From NCBI GenBank assembly GCA_016713275.1, contig JADJPL010000003.1:1-64000 (forward strand): DNA of 64,000 bases, read 5' to 3'. Below, one piece after another: positions 28,722 to 39,323 of the stretch. The notes under the pieces were generated by a model. That model was not told the DNA's origin. It made no database searches and worked only from the letters and a program-made list of their open reading frames with translations. How positions within the stretch are numbered: position 1 is the first letter of the stretch; each line of letters begins with the position of its first letter. A program made the translations under genes and the position numbers. This DNA is from Haliscomenobacter sp. (GTDB taxonomy: Bacteria > Bacteroidota > Bacteroidia > Chitinophagales > Saprospiraceae).

Positions 28722-30845
28722 ATGAGCTTTGACACCAAAAACATTAGAAACGTCGTACTGCTCGGGCACTCAGGCTCGGGCAAGACCACATTCGCCGAGA
28801 CGATGCTTTTTGAAGCCGGGGAAATAAACCGCCGGGGTACTGTTGAAGAAGGAAACACCGTGTCTGATTACTCAGACCTGGAGAAGGAACGCGGAGGATC
28901 GATTTTCAGTACCCTGATGCATGTCCAATGGAAAGATTCCAAGATCAATATTCTGGACACTCCCGGTTTGGATGATTTTGTCGGCGAGGTGGTCTCTTCT
29001 ATGAAAGTCGGCTCTACCGCAGTCGTTTTGTTAAACGCGAAAAGCGGGGTAGAGGTTGGGACCGAATTGATTTGGGATTACGTGGACACCTTCCAGGCGC
29101 CGGCCATGTTTGTCATTAACCAAATGGATCACGAGAAGGCTGATTTCGATAACACGCTGAACCAGGCCATTCAACGGTTTGGCAGCCATGTGATCCCGTT
29201 CCAGTATCCGTACAATTCGGGCAAAGAGTTCAATACCATCATCGACGTATTGCGCATGGTAATGTATGTATTTCCTCCCGAAGGCGGGAAACCGGAGAAA
29301 CACGCCATTCCGGAGTCCGAAATGCCCCGGGCCATGGAAATGCACAATGCCATTGTGGAAGCTGCCGCAGAGAACGAAGAAGGGCTGATGGAACAATACT
29401 TCGAAAAGGGCACGCTGACGGAAGAAGAACTGGCGCAGGGGCTTCGGATCGGGATCGCGCACCATCAGATCTTCCCGGTATTTTGCTGCTCCGCCACCAA
29501 AAATATGGGCAGCGGCCGGATCATGGGCTTTATCAACGATGTATGCCCAACGCCTGCCGACCGCAGGCCTGCCCGCCTCCAGGGAGGAGGAACCCTTCCT
29601 TGTAAAACGGACGGCGGCGCCACGGTATTTATCTATAAAACCATTTCCGAACCCCGGGTGGGGCTGGTCTCCTATTTCAAAGTGTATTCCGGCATCTTGC
29701 GCGCGGGCGACGAACTCGTCAACGCCAACAACCGCGGGGGCGAGCGCTTCGGGCAGGTCTTCATCGCCAACGGCAAAGACCGCATCCAGGTCGAAGAACT
29801 TCGGGCCGGCGACCTGGGCGTTACAGTGAAATTGAAAAACACCCACACCAATAACACCCTGAACGTGAAAGGAACCGACCGGGTCCTCGTTCCGATCGAA
29901 TTCCCGGAACCGCGCGTCACCGTGTCCATCGAACAGCAGAACAAAGCGGATATGGAGAAACTCATGAAAGCCCTCCACCTGATCAGCGAAGAAGATCCTA
30001 CCGTGGTGGTCGAGCAATCTGCCGCTGCCAAACAGATCCTGATGCATGGCCAGGGCCAGTTGCACCTGGACATGATCAAGCACCGCGTCGAAACCATACA
30101 GGGCGTCTCTATGGATTTCGCCAGGCCCCGAATCGTTTACCGGGAAACCATTACCCGGGAAGCGAATACCCAATACCGGCATAAGAAGCAAACCGGCGGC
30201 GCAGGGCAATTCGCCGAGGTGCATATGCGCATCGAACCCTATGCGGAGGGCATGGGAGACCCTGCCGGGCTGACCGTCCGGCATCGGGAAGTGGAAGACC
30301 TCCCTTGGGGAGGAAAACTCGCTTACTACTGGTGCGTCGTCGGGGGATCCATCGATTCCAAATTCTCCAACGCCATCAAGAAGGGAATTCTGGCGAAAAT
30401 GGAGGAAGGGCCCCTCACGGGTTCCTATTGCCAGGATATCCGGGTGAGTATCTTCGATGGTAAAATGCACCCTGTGGATTCCAACGACAACGCGTTCATG
30501 ACGGCTTCCTCCCAGGCGTTCAAAAATGCGTTCAGGGAAGCGGCGCCCCAGATTATGGAACCCATCCTCAAACTGGATATCCTCTGTCCGGATGAGGCTA
30601 TGGGGGATATTATGGGCGACCTGCAAACCCGAAGGGCGATTATCCTGGGAATGGACTCCGATGGGCACTACCAAAAGATTATCGCTAAAGCGCCACAGGC
30701 AGAACTTTACCTGTATTCCAGTACCCTGCGTTCCGTGTCTCAGGGAAGGGCCAAGTTTCACCAGGAATTTGCCGAATTCAACTCCGTTCCGCCTGATATT
30801 CAGCAGAAGCTGATCGATACGCATCAGGCCGAAAACGAAGAATGA
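28722..30845 (+). CDS. EF-G paralogue (EF-G2 type) with altered GTPase motifs
   Basis: The 707-residue protein has the EF-G domain order (G domain, II, III, IV with a GGAGQFAEVHMRIEP segment, V). The G domain departs from canonical EF-G: G1 is GHSGSGKT (15-22), G2 is RGGSI instead of RGITI (57-61), G3 is DTPGL instead of DTPGH (79-83), and G4 is NQMD instead of NKMD (133-136). The G3 histidine activates water for GTP hydrolysis in translational GTPases, so its loss suggests weak or no hydrolysis. From memory, Bacteroides EF-G2 (BT2167) is reported to support translation without GTPase activity. A standard fusA is expected elsewhere. The stop is followed at once by a repeat cassette. Confidence 0.85.
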   Translation: MSFDTKNIRNVVLLGHSGSGKTTFAETMLFEAGEINRRGTVEEGNTVSDYSDLEKERGGSIFSTLMHVQWKDSKINILDTPGLDDFVGEVVSSMKVGSTAVVLLNAKSGVEVGTELIWDYVDTFQAPAMFVINQMDHEKADFDNTLNQAIQRFGSHVIPFQYPYNSGKEFNTIIDVLRMVMYVFPPEGGKPEKHAIPESEMPRAMEMHNAIVEAAAENEEGLMEQYFEKGTLTEEELAQGLRIGIAHHQIFPVFCCSATKNMGSGRIMGFINDVCPTPADRRPARLQGGGTLPCKTDGGATVFIYKTISEPRVGLVSYFKVYSGILRAGDELVNANNRGGERFGQVFIANGKDRIQVEELRAGDLGVTVKLKNTHTNNTLNVKGTDRVLVPIEFPEPRVTVSIEQQNKADMEKLMKALHLISEEDPTVVVEQSAAAKQILMHGQGQLHLDMIKHRVETIQGVSMDFARPRIVYRETITREANTQYRHKKQTGGAGQFAEVHMRIEPYAEGMGDPAGLTVRHREVEDLPWGGKLAYYWCVVGGSIDSKFSNAIKKGILAKMEEGPLTGSYCQDIRVSIFDGKMHPVDSNDNAFMTASSQAFKNAFREAAPQIMEPILKLDILCPDEAMGDIMGDLQTRRAIILGMDSDGHYQKIIAKAPQAELYLYSSTLRSVSQGRAKFHQEFAEFNSVPPDIQQKLIDTHQAENEE

Positions 30846-30846
30846 T

Positions 30847-30983
30847 GGGTGGACGGTTGACGGTGGACGGTTGACGGTTGACGGTTGACGGTGGACGGTT
30901 GACGGTGGACGGCGAAAATCGTCGCCCGCCCGTCCCCCGTCAACCGTCAACCGTCCCCCGTCAACCGTACCCCGTCCCCCGTC
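30847..30983. repeat. Intergenic repeat cassette 2 (heptamer hairpin between convergent genes)
   Basis: Nine heptamers alternating GGTTGAC and GGTGGAC fill 30848-30910. Seven complementary heptamers (GTCAACC, GTCCCCC, GTACCCC) fill 30932-30980, with a 20-nt spacer. The cassette occupies the whole gap from the EF-G2 stop to the corrected RNR stop. The arms can form a stem of about 50 bp with A-C mismatches. Confidence 0.85.
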
Positions 30984-33563
30984 TAACTGCACTTGGAGTA
31001 TCCGCAGCTTTTGCAGATCAGGCATCCTTCCTTATAGAGGAGGCCTTCCGGGTCGTTGCATTCGGGGCAAGCCGATTTGACGGCTTTGGTTCCCGTCTGG
31101 CACGAAGAGTTTAAGGGCGCGGACGACGCCGTTCTTCCAGGTATTGATGTATTCCTGTTCGACGTTCAGCCCGTCGACGAGCTCTACCGCGTGCTGGAGG
31201 GGCATGCCGTGGCGCAGCACGCCGGAGATCAATTTCGCGTAGTTCCAGTATTCCTTGTTAAACGAGCGGGATAGGCCTTCGATGGTGACCCGGTATCCGT
31301 CGCGGTCCATGAACTGGAAGTCGTAGCGGTTTTTCCCGTGTTCGTCCTTGCCTTTGAGGACCCATCCATTTTCCACATAGTCTGGCAGGCGGAAGATATC
31401 GACGGCGGCGCCGGTGAAAATCTCGTAGGGCTTCCCCTGGTAAATGCCGAGCACGGCGATCCAGGGTTGATCGGCGTTGAGGAAACGAACGATTTTAGCT
31501 TCCAGGCGTTCGGGGCGTTTGGGGGCGCCGGTTTCCTGGAAATGTCCGTTTTGATCCGTTTTATTTTTCTTTTTGCCTTTATCATTGGCTACCAAAACCC
31601 CTGTCCGCGAACCGTCGCGGTAAATGGTGCAGCCTTTGCAACCAACTTCCCAGGCGGTCTGGTAGATCTTCTTGACCATGTCGACGGTCGTCTCCTGAGG
31701 AACGTTGACGGTGACGCTGATGGAGTGGTCGACCCATTTCTGGATCGCCCCTTGCATTTTAACTTTCTGCACCCAGTCTACGTCATTGGCAGTCCCTTTG
31801 AAATAAGGGGATTTTTCTATAATAGGCAGGAGCTCTTCGGAAGGGAGCTTGGTCGTTATATCCACATCGTAGTTGTTGATCCGGAGCCAGTCGACGAATT
31901 TATGGTGGAATACGTGGTATTCTTCCCAGTGATCGCCGACTTCATCGATAAAGCTCACGTGGACGTCCTTGTCGTTCGGGTTGACTTTCCTGCGGCGTTT
32001 GTAGCTAATGAGGAACACGGGCTCAATGCCGGAGGTTGTTTGCGACATCAAGCTGGTCGTACCGGTGGGGGCGATGGTCAGCAAGGCAATATTCCGGCGT
32101 CCGTAGGACACCATATCGTTGTATAATTCCGGATCGGCTTCCCTAAGGCGGTTAATGAAGGGGTTGTTCTTCTCCCGGGCAGCGTCGAAAACAGGAAATG
32201 CGCCGCGTTCGCGGGCGAGGTCTACCGAAGACCGGTAGGCGTTAACCGCCAGGGTTTTATGCACCTCCGAAGCATGCGCGATGGCTTCGTCGCTGCCGTA
32301 CTGAATCCCCAAAGCGGCGAGCATGTCGCCTTCCGCTGTGATGCCTACGCCGGTGCGCCGGCCTTCGATACAGGTTTTGCGCACTTTTTTCCACAGTTCC
32401 AGTTCGACCGCCTTGATCGAAATGCCTTCGGGGTCGTCGGCAATTTTTTCGATGATGCGGTCGATTTTCTCCAGCTCCATATCGATAATATCGTCCATGA
32501 TGCGTTGGGCATGACGGACGTGGGCGCTAAACTTTTCGTAGTTGAACCGGGCTTGCGGAGTGAAGGGATGGTCGACGTAGCTATACAAGTTTATGGCTAA
32601 AAGGCGGCAACTGTCGTAGGGGCACAAAGGGATTTCCCCGCAGGGGTTGGTGGAGATCGTTTTGTATCCCAAATCGGCGTAACAGTCCGGTACGGATTCC
32701 CGGATGATGGTATCCCAGAAGAGGACGCCGGGCTCGGCAGATTTCCAGGCGTTGTAAATGATCTTGCTCCAAAGGTCGGAGGCGTTGATGTCTTTGACGA
32801 TCAGCGGGGATTCCGAATCTACCGGAAACTGTTGCCGGTAGGTCTGACCGTTTACGGCTGCCCGCATAAACGCATCGTCGATGCGCACCGATACGTTGGC
32901 GCCAGTCACTTTTCCTTGTTCGAGCTTGGCGTCGATAAAAGATTCGGCATCGGGATGTTTGATCGAGATACTCAGCATCAGGGCGCCGCGCCGCCCGTCC
33001 TGGGCTACTTCCCGGGTGGAGTTGGAAAAGCGCTCCATAAACGGCACGATACCGGTGGAGGTAAGCGCGGAGTTCATGACCGGGGTGCCTTTCGGCCGGA
33101 TATGGGACAGGTCGTGCCCAACCCCGCCCCGGCGCTTCATCAACTGGACCTGCTCCTCGTCGGTGCGGATGATACCGCCGTAGGAATCCGCGTTGTTGCC
33201 GATCACAAAGCAATTGGAAAGGGAAGATATTTGGTAGTTATTGCCGATGCCGGCCATCGGACTCCCCTGGGGAATGATGTACCGGAAGTCTTTCAACAGT
33301 TCATAGGCATCTTGTTCGGAAAGCGGGTTCTCGTATTTAGCCTCAATCCGGGCAATCTCCCGGGCAATCCGGCGGTGCATATCGTCCGGAGAGCGTTCAT
33401 AAATATTGCCGAACGAGTCTTTGAGCGCATATTTATTGACCCAGACGTTGGCCGCCAGGTCATCTCCCTTAAAATAAGCGGTGGCCGCTTTCAGGGCTTC
33501 CTCATAGGTGTAGGTTTTAACCCCATTCTTTGGTTGCTGCTTCGCAGTCAGCGTAGTTGCCAT
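30983..33563 (-). CDS. nrdJ: Class II (adenosylcobalamin-dependent) ribonucleoside-diphosphate reductase, 3' frameshift
   Basis: This enzyme makes deoxyribonucleotides using a B12-derived radical. The frame is open from 33704, but ATG at 33563 (MATTLTAKQQPKNG) is preferred, just ahead of the conserved region. Active-site features are SSLSNCFVIGNN (first redox Cys), NPCGEIPLCPYDSCRLL and the long C-terminal region. The frame is lost at 31090-31094 (TT/CCC), where one base is surplus. Correction gives GTKAVKSACPECNDPEG and then GCLICKSCGYSKCS, the cysteine-rich tail of class II enzymes, ending with TAG at 30983-30985. Corrected length is 859 residues. Uncorrected, the protein would lose its redox-shuttle cysteines. 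Confidence 0.9.
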
Positions 33564-34170
33564 GAACAATGTGAATTTGAAATTGAAAAAAACGAACCTG
33601 GTCAGAGGCCTTCCTGCGTTCCGGACACGCTTCAGGCGAAATGAGCAATCAAGATAAACCCCTTCGGACAGAAAGTCAAAGTTTCCACAGAACAAGTTTT
33701 GCACACATTGTGGATAACTTTGAATTTACGTCGACATAAATGGCATACCCTGAAGTATTTTTTATTTTAAAAAATTGATTATCAACTGTTTTTTTTAATT
33801 AATATTGAATTTAAAAAAATATGATTACACTTGAGTTGTTAAATCGATTTGTGGAAAACTAATTTTTTTTCCACATTGAATGTGGAAAACTACAATGATA
33901 AAGCGAACAAACCCTTATTCCCTTGGGGGGAATACCTTCTTTTCCTTCCTGAATAGGGAAAATACGCGAACGGATGGTCGTCTGAATATGGACGGTAAAG
34001 ATACGAGAAAAGCGGGAGGCGCATTCCCGGTTTTTTTCCACAGGTTGTGGAAAGTGGAATCGGATCCGGGAGGATTTGCGATTTCGTAAGTAGAAAAAAC
34101 CACCCCGGACGAGCCGGAGTGGTTTCGGTATCGGTAAGGCGCTTTCGAAGCCTAACCTGCGAATGTCCGT
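33564..34170. other. 607-bp AT-rich gap with a DnaA-box cluster; candidate chromosomal origin or DnaA-regulated RNR promoter
   Basis: A perfect DnaA box (TGTGGATAA, 33709-33717) is joined by five near-consensus boxes: TGTGGAAAA at 33850-33858 and 33881-33889, TTTTCCACA at 33867-33875 and 34034-34042, and TGTGGAAAG at 34046-34054. GTTTCCACA at 33681-33689 is weaker. Between the first and the main group lies about 100 bp of almost pure A/T (33755-33850), suitable as an unwinding element. No gene is credible in the gap. The parA gene lies 4 kb away. dnaA, dnaN and gidA are not in the window, and gene direction does not flip here, so an RNR control region remains the main alternative. Confidence 0.45.
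34094..34124 (-). terminator. Intrinsic terminator of the PEP carboxykinase gene
   Basis: AACCACCCCGG (34098-34108) pairs with CCGGAGTGGTT (34114-34124) with one mismatch. On the minus strand the hairpin is followed by a T run (A run at 34094-34099). It lies 47 bp past the stop at 34171. Confidence 0.75.
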
Positions 34171-36030
<1,860 letters not shown>

Positions 36031-36091
36031 TATAGTACAGTTTATTGAAAAATATAACCGTCCAGGCGGTTTATTTGGTTAAAGCCTTGAG

Positions 36092-36709
36092 CTAGTTGGC
36101 CTTCTTGCCTTCGGTTGCTGCGGGCGCTGGCTGGTTCAATCGTTCCAGGACCAGGGGCGTGATGTCCAGGCTGTCGTTGACCATGAGCACTCCGGTTCCG
36201 GGGCCGTAGTTCAGAATATAATCGTATCCCTTTTCTTTTCGTACGGCCTCCAGAATGTCTTTGACCTGCTTTTCCAGCTCGGTCAGGAGTTTCTGCCGTT
36301 CGTCCATCAGTTGTTTGCCGACTTTTTCCTGTTCGGCAACGAGGCTTTGCTGTTTTTGCATGAGCCGTTGTTCTTCCTGCTGCACCTGATTGGGCGCCAG
36401 AAGCCCCTGCTGGACTTTCTGCTGGGCCTGAAGGAACTCCCGTTCCAGCGCCCGGCCTCTGGCCTGCAGCGCCGTTTCGGCATCCTTGCTCTTGAGATCC
36501 AGTGCGTTGACTTTATCCTGGTAGAAAATATACTTTTCCAGCAGGGTGTCCGAATTGACGAAGACAATGTTTAAGCTCCCGGAGGAGGCAGGCGTAGCTG
36601 TAACTGCTGCCTTGCCAGAGGAGGCGCCGCCCTGATTTTGTGCAAAAAACAGATAACCGACTGCAATAAGCAAAATCGAGCTTAGAATTAAAGCAATGTT
36701 TGTTTTCAT
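36092..36709 (-). CDS. OmpH/Skp-family periplasmic chaperone
   Basis: The frame is open from 36796, but the ATG at 36709 starts a clean membrane-type signal (MKTNIALILSSILLIAVGYLF), giving 205 residues. SLNIVFVNSDTLLEKYIF is the first strand of the OmpH domain. It is followed by a long charged coiled coil (about residues 70-150) and the closing strand YDYILNYGPGTGVLMVNDSLDITPLV, broken into recognisable pieces of the family. Such chaperones escort unfolded outer-membrane proteins. It lies 61 bp upstream of PEP carboxykinase on the same strand. Confidence 0.85.
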   Translation of the reverse strand: MKTNIALILSSILLIAVGYLFFAQNQGGASSGKAAVTATPASSGSLNIVFVNSDTLLEKYIFYQDKVNALDLKSKDAETALQARGRALEREFLQAQQKVQQGLLAPNQVQQEEQRLMQKQQSLVAEQEKVGKQLMDERQKLLTELEKQVKDILEAVRKEKGYDYILNYGPGTGVLMVNDSLDITPLVLERLNQPAPAATEGKKAN

Positions 36710-36903
36710 AAAAATTGAATGGACAGTTGTAAAAATGAAGTGTCTGTTGCCTGGATGCAACAAGACAAAACTGCCATAAATTTTTGGTATCCCCAAGATT
36801 TCCGGGACATTTGGCCAGGGTGGTCTCTAATCCATATCAAAAATAGATACAGGGATCAATTGAGTTGATGATGGAAATCAATGCCCAAAATGATCCTGCT
36901 CAT

Positions 36904-36919
36904 TGTGATTAAGATCACA
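36904..36919. promoter_or_regulatory. CRP/FNR-type palindrome
   Basis: TGTGA-TTAAGA-TCACA is an exact match to the enterobacterial CRP consensus TGTGA-N6-TCACA. It lies 17 bp past the cyanophycinase stop and about 195 bp upstream of the OmpH start. Whether a Crp-type regulator binds here is unknown. Confidence 0.35.
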
Positions 36920-36935
36920 TAAGGGATGAAATACC

Positions 36936-37778
36936 TCACCGAGGGATTTGGAAGGTATCGCCGGGAAGGAGGACCTGGAATTTCAGGCTTTTGGAACCCA
37001 GGAGTGCCCCGTGCCGGCCGACGGTAGCCCCTTTCCTGGCCTGATACAGGATTACCTGGCTGTCTCCAACAACGGTGGCTTGGTCTCGATCCACGATAAT
37101 GGCGGTGGCTTCGTCGATGCCGATACCCAGCATGCCGGGGTTTTCCAGCACGACCGTTATCAGCCGGTTGTGGCGCATCCGGTACACGAAATGCTGGTCG
37201 ACAATGGCGTTTTTCAAGAAACCGAGCCCGGTGGACAGTTCCACATTCCCGGTTTCGATAGAACGGAAAGATCCCCCATCGTCCGGGTGGAGTACTTGTT
37301 CGCCTGTGATCATTTTCTGGCTCATGACGGCAGCGCCTGCGCTGGTGCCTGCAATGACGGCGCCGTTGCGGTAGGCGCTCCAAATGGCTTCCTGGACGGG
37401 GCTTCCCTGGATCGTATCCATGAAGCGGGTCTGGATGCCGCCGCTGAGGTAAATCAGCCCCGCGTTGGCGATGGAGTCCAGCAAATGCTGGGGGCAATGC
37501 TCCCGGCTCAGGTGAAACCCAGTGAGTTGGGAAGCCGGCACCCCTAACTGCCGGAACTGCTGGATACCAAAATAGATCGAGCTATCGGGCTCGGCGCTCG
37601 ACATCGGCAGGATGACGGCGTAGCGGCCCTGGTCCAGGCCTCCAAGGCGGATCATCTCCCGTCGCATCGCTTCGGGCCGGCTACCGCCGCCAATGATGAA
37701 CAATTTGCCCTGCCCTAACCCTGTTTGGGGCAAGATCAACGTGGCGAAAAGAAGCGCTTGGATGAAATAGCGTGCCAT
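36936..37778 (-). CDS. Cyanophycinase-like S51 peptidase, secreted
   Basis: A Sec signal (ending QTGLGQG) precedes an S51 domain. FIIGGGSRPEAMRREM is the N-terminal strand-loop. GTSAGAAVMS contains the nucleophilic serine, and IYLSGGIQTRFMDTI lies before it. The 280 residues match cyanophycinase, which cuts the beta-Asp-Arg bonds of cyanophycin. No cyanophycin synthetase gene is present here, so the protein may scavenge external polymer or act on other isoaspartyl peptides. It is divergent from parA across a 128-bp gap. Confidence 0.85.
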   Translation of the reverse strand: MARYFIQALLFATLILPQTGLGQGKLFIIGGGSRPEAMRREMIRLGGLDQGRYAVILPMSSAEPDSSIYFGIQQFRQLGVPASQLTGFHLSREHCPQHLLDSIANAGLIYLSGGIQTRFMDTIQGSPVQEAIWSAYRNGAVIAGTSAGAAVMSQKMITGEQVLHPDDGGSFRSIETGNVELSTGLGFLKNAIVDQHFVYRMRHNRLITVVLENPGMLGIGIDEATAIIVDRDQATVVGDSQVILYQARKGATVGRHGALLGSKSLKFQVLLPGDTFQIPR

Positions 37779-37906
37779 AGACTTTGGGTTTTGCTCCGTT
37801 GAATTTAGGGAAAATCCCTCTATTTACCCTTGTTAACCTTGTTTTGAGAAAAAAATCAGATGGTCTGCTAACGAAACCGTCTTTTTCGGTATCATGAAAA
37901 AATTCT

Positions 37907-38673
37907 ATGGGACTTGTAATTTCTCTGTTGAACCATAAAGGAGGCGTTGGAAAAACCACCTGCGCGATTAACATCGGCGCCGGCATGGTGGAATGGGGAA
38001 AAAAGTACTGCTGATCGACCTCGATCCTCAGGCCAACCTGACGCTATCGCTCGGTATTCCCCGCCATCCGACCACGATTTACGAATCCATCCGGGGCGAA
38101 TCGCCTCTGGTGCCATATACCGCAAAGGAAGGCCTCGATGTCGTCATTTCCAGCCTGGATTTGTCTGGCGCTGAACTGGAACTGATCAACGAAGCCGGCC
38201 GCGAGCAGGTGTTGCGCGAATTGCTGGATCCGGTACGCGACCAGTACGATTATATTTTTATCGACTGCCCTCCTTCCCTGGGCCTTTTGACGCTGAATGC
38301 CCTGACGACCAGCGATCTGGTCTATATCCCGCTGCAAACGGAGTTCCTGGCGCTTCAGGGACTGACCAAAATCAAGCAGGTGATCGACAAGGTCAAGTTC
38401 CGCTTGAACAAAGAGTTGCGGATCGGAGGGGTGATCGCCACGATGTACGATGCCAGAAAAGTGCTTAATCGGGACGTGGTGAATACGATCAAGAAATATT
38501 TCGGAGAAATGGTATTCAAAACCATGATCCGGGATAATGTTTCCCTGGCCGAAGCGCCTTCCAAGCGCATGGATATTTTTTCGTATAGCCCTGGAAGCCC
38601 GGGCGCCGAAGACTATATCTCCTTGTGCAAAGAAATTGTGGAGCGTACCGATTCGGCTGCGGTATCCGCCTGA
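37907..38673 (+). CDS. parA: ParA-family ATPase (frameshifted near the start)
   Basis: ATG at 37907 gives MGLVISLLNHKGGVGKTTCA with the deviant Walker A motif KGGVGKTT. The frame ends early because the A run 37999-38004 is one base short; with the base restored it reads MVEWGKKVLLIDLDPQANLT. Further ParA features are YIFIDCPPSLGLLTLNAL (Walker B) and VIPLQTEFLALQG-like sequence. Corrected length is 255 residues. ParA proteins form gradients on the nucleoid to separate origins or position cargo. No ParB with a helix-turn-helix is seen; the next gene encodes a ribbon-helix-helix-like protein that may be its partner. I saw no parS palindrome by eye. Confidence 0.85.
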
Positions 38674-38730
38674 TGAACTTTTGGGAACCTTTGTTGCTAT
38701 GAGGGCGGTTATGCCTTCGAATCAAGCCAT

Positions 38731-39237
38731 ATGAGCAAAAAGAAATTTACGGAAGGTCTCGAAACGTTGTTTTCTGATTTGGAGCAGGACTCCTTTTCGG
38801 GGCAGCATGCGTTGTTGAAGACAACGGGAAAAGACCGTGCGGCGGCGGCTTCCGAAAAGGAAGCTGGAGGGGAAGCGGAAAAGAAATCTTCGGGCAAGCG
38901 GTTTTCGGACGATCTGGAGTCTTTTTTGCATTCGGCTTTCGAAGATTCGTTTGAGCGGCAGATGCGCAGGGAACCCGCTCCCACAGAGGAAGCAGCGATC
39001 AAAAAACGCACCCACCGGCCGGTCAGCGGGTTGGATACCTTGATTCGCAACACCGTGGACCTCAAGCAGATCAATTACGAAGAACTGCCCACGCGCCGGC
39101 TCACCATCGTTTTTGATACACAGAAGTTGCATAAGCTTAAAGAGATAGCCCGCCTGGAGAAAACGATTCTCCGCGACATCATCGATGATATTGTGGCCCA
39201 ATACATTGAATCGTACGAGAAGCGGAAGAAAAAGTAA
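38731..39237 (+). CDS. Hypothetical ParA partner with three short repeated motifs and a C-terminal ribbon-helix-helix-like domain
   Basis: The 168-residue protein has a disordered, charged N-terminal two thirds with three related motifs: KKFTEGLETLF (4-14), GKRFSDDLESFL (55-66) and PVSGLDTLIRN (97-107). All share a pattern of small residue, L, E/D, T/S, L/F. The C-terminus (TRRLTIVFDTQKLHKLK, then AQYIESYEKRKKK; residues 121-168) looks like a beta strand plus two helices of a ribbon-helix-helix fold. It starts 57 bp after parA on the same strand. I infer a DNA-binding centromere or adaptor protein; no function is established from sequence. Confidence 0.65.
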   Translation: MSKKKFTEGLETLFSDLEQDSFSGQHALLKTTGKDRAAAASEKEAGGEAEKKSSGKRFSDDLESFLHSAFEDSFERQMRREPAPTEEAAIKKRTHRPVSGLDTLIRNTVDLKQINYEELPTRRLTIVFDTQKLHKLKEIARLEKTILRDIIDDIVAQYIESYEKRKKK

Positions 39238-39323
39238 GCTTTCTCTTTCCTTTTTCTGGTTTACACTTGGGCTCTTCGTATCCGCAGCGGGCTGAATCTT
39301 ACGGGAAAACGAATGCCTGCGCC

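Noticed and set aside
29031..31025. Minus-strand open frame of 664 codons opposite EF-G2
   Set aside because: It lies wholly antisense to a conserved gene, its composition (Phe, His, Gly, Arg rich) is that of a reverse-frame shadow, and its N-terminus translates the heptamer repeats.
37779..38760. A parS site near parA
   Set aside because: No palindrome resembling TGTTnCACGTGAAACA was found by eye, and no classical ParB is encoded beside parA.
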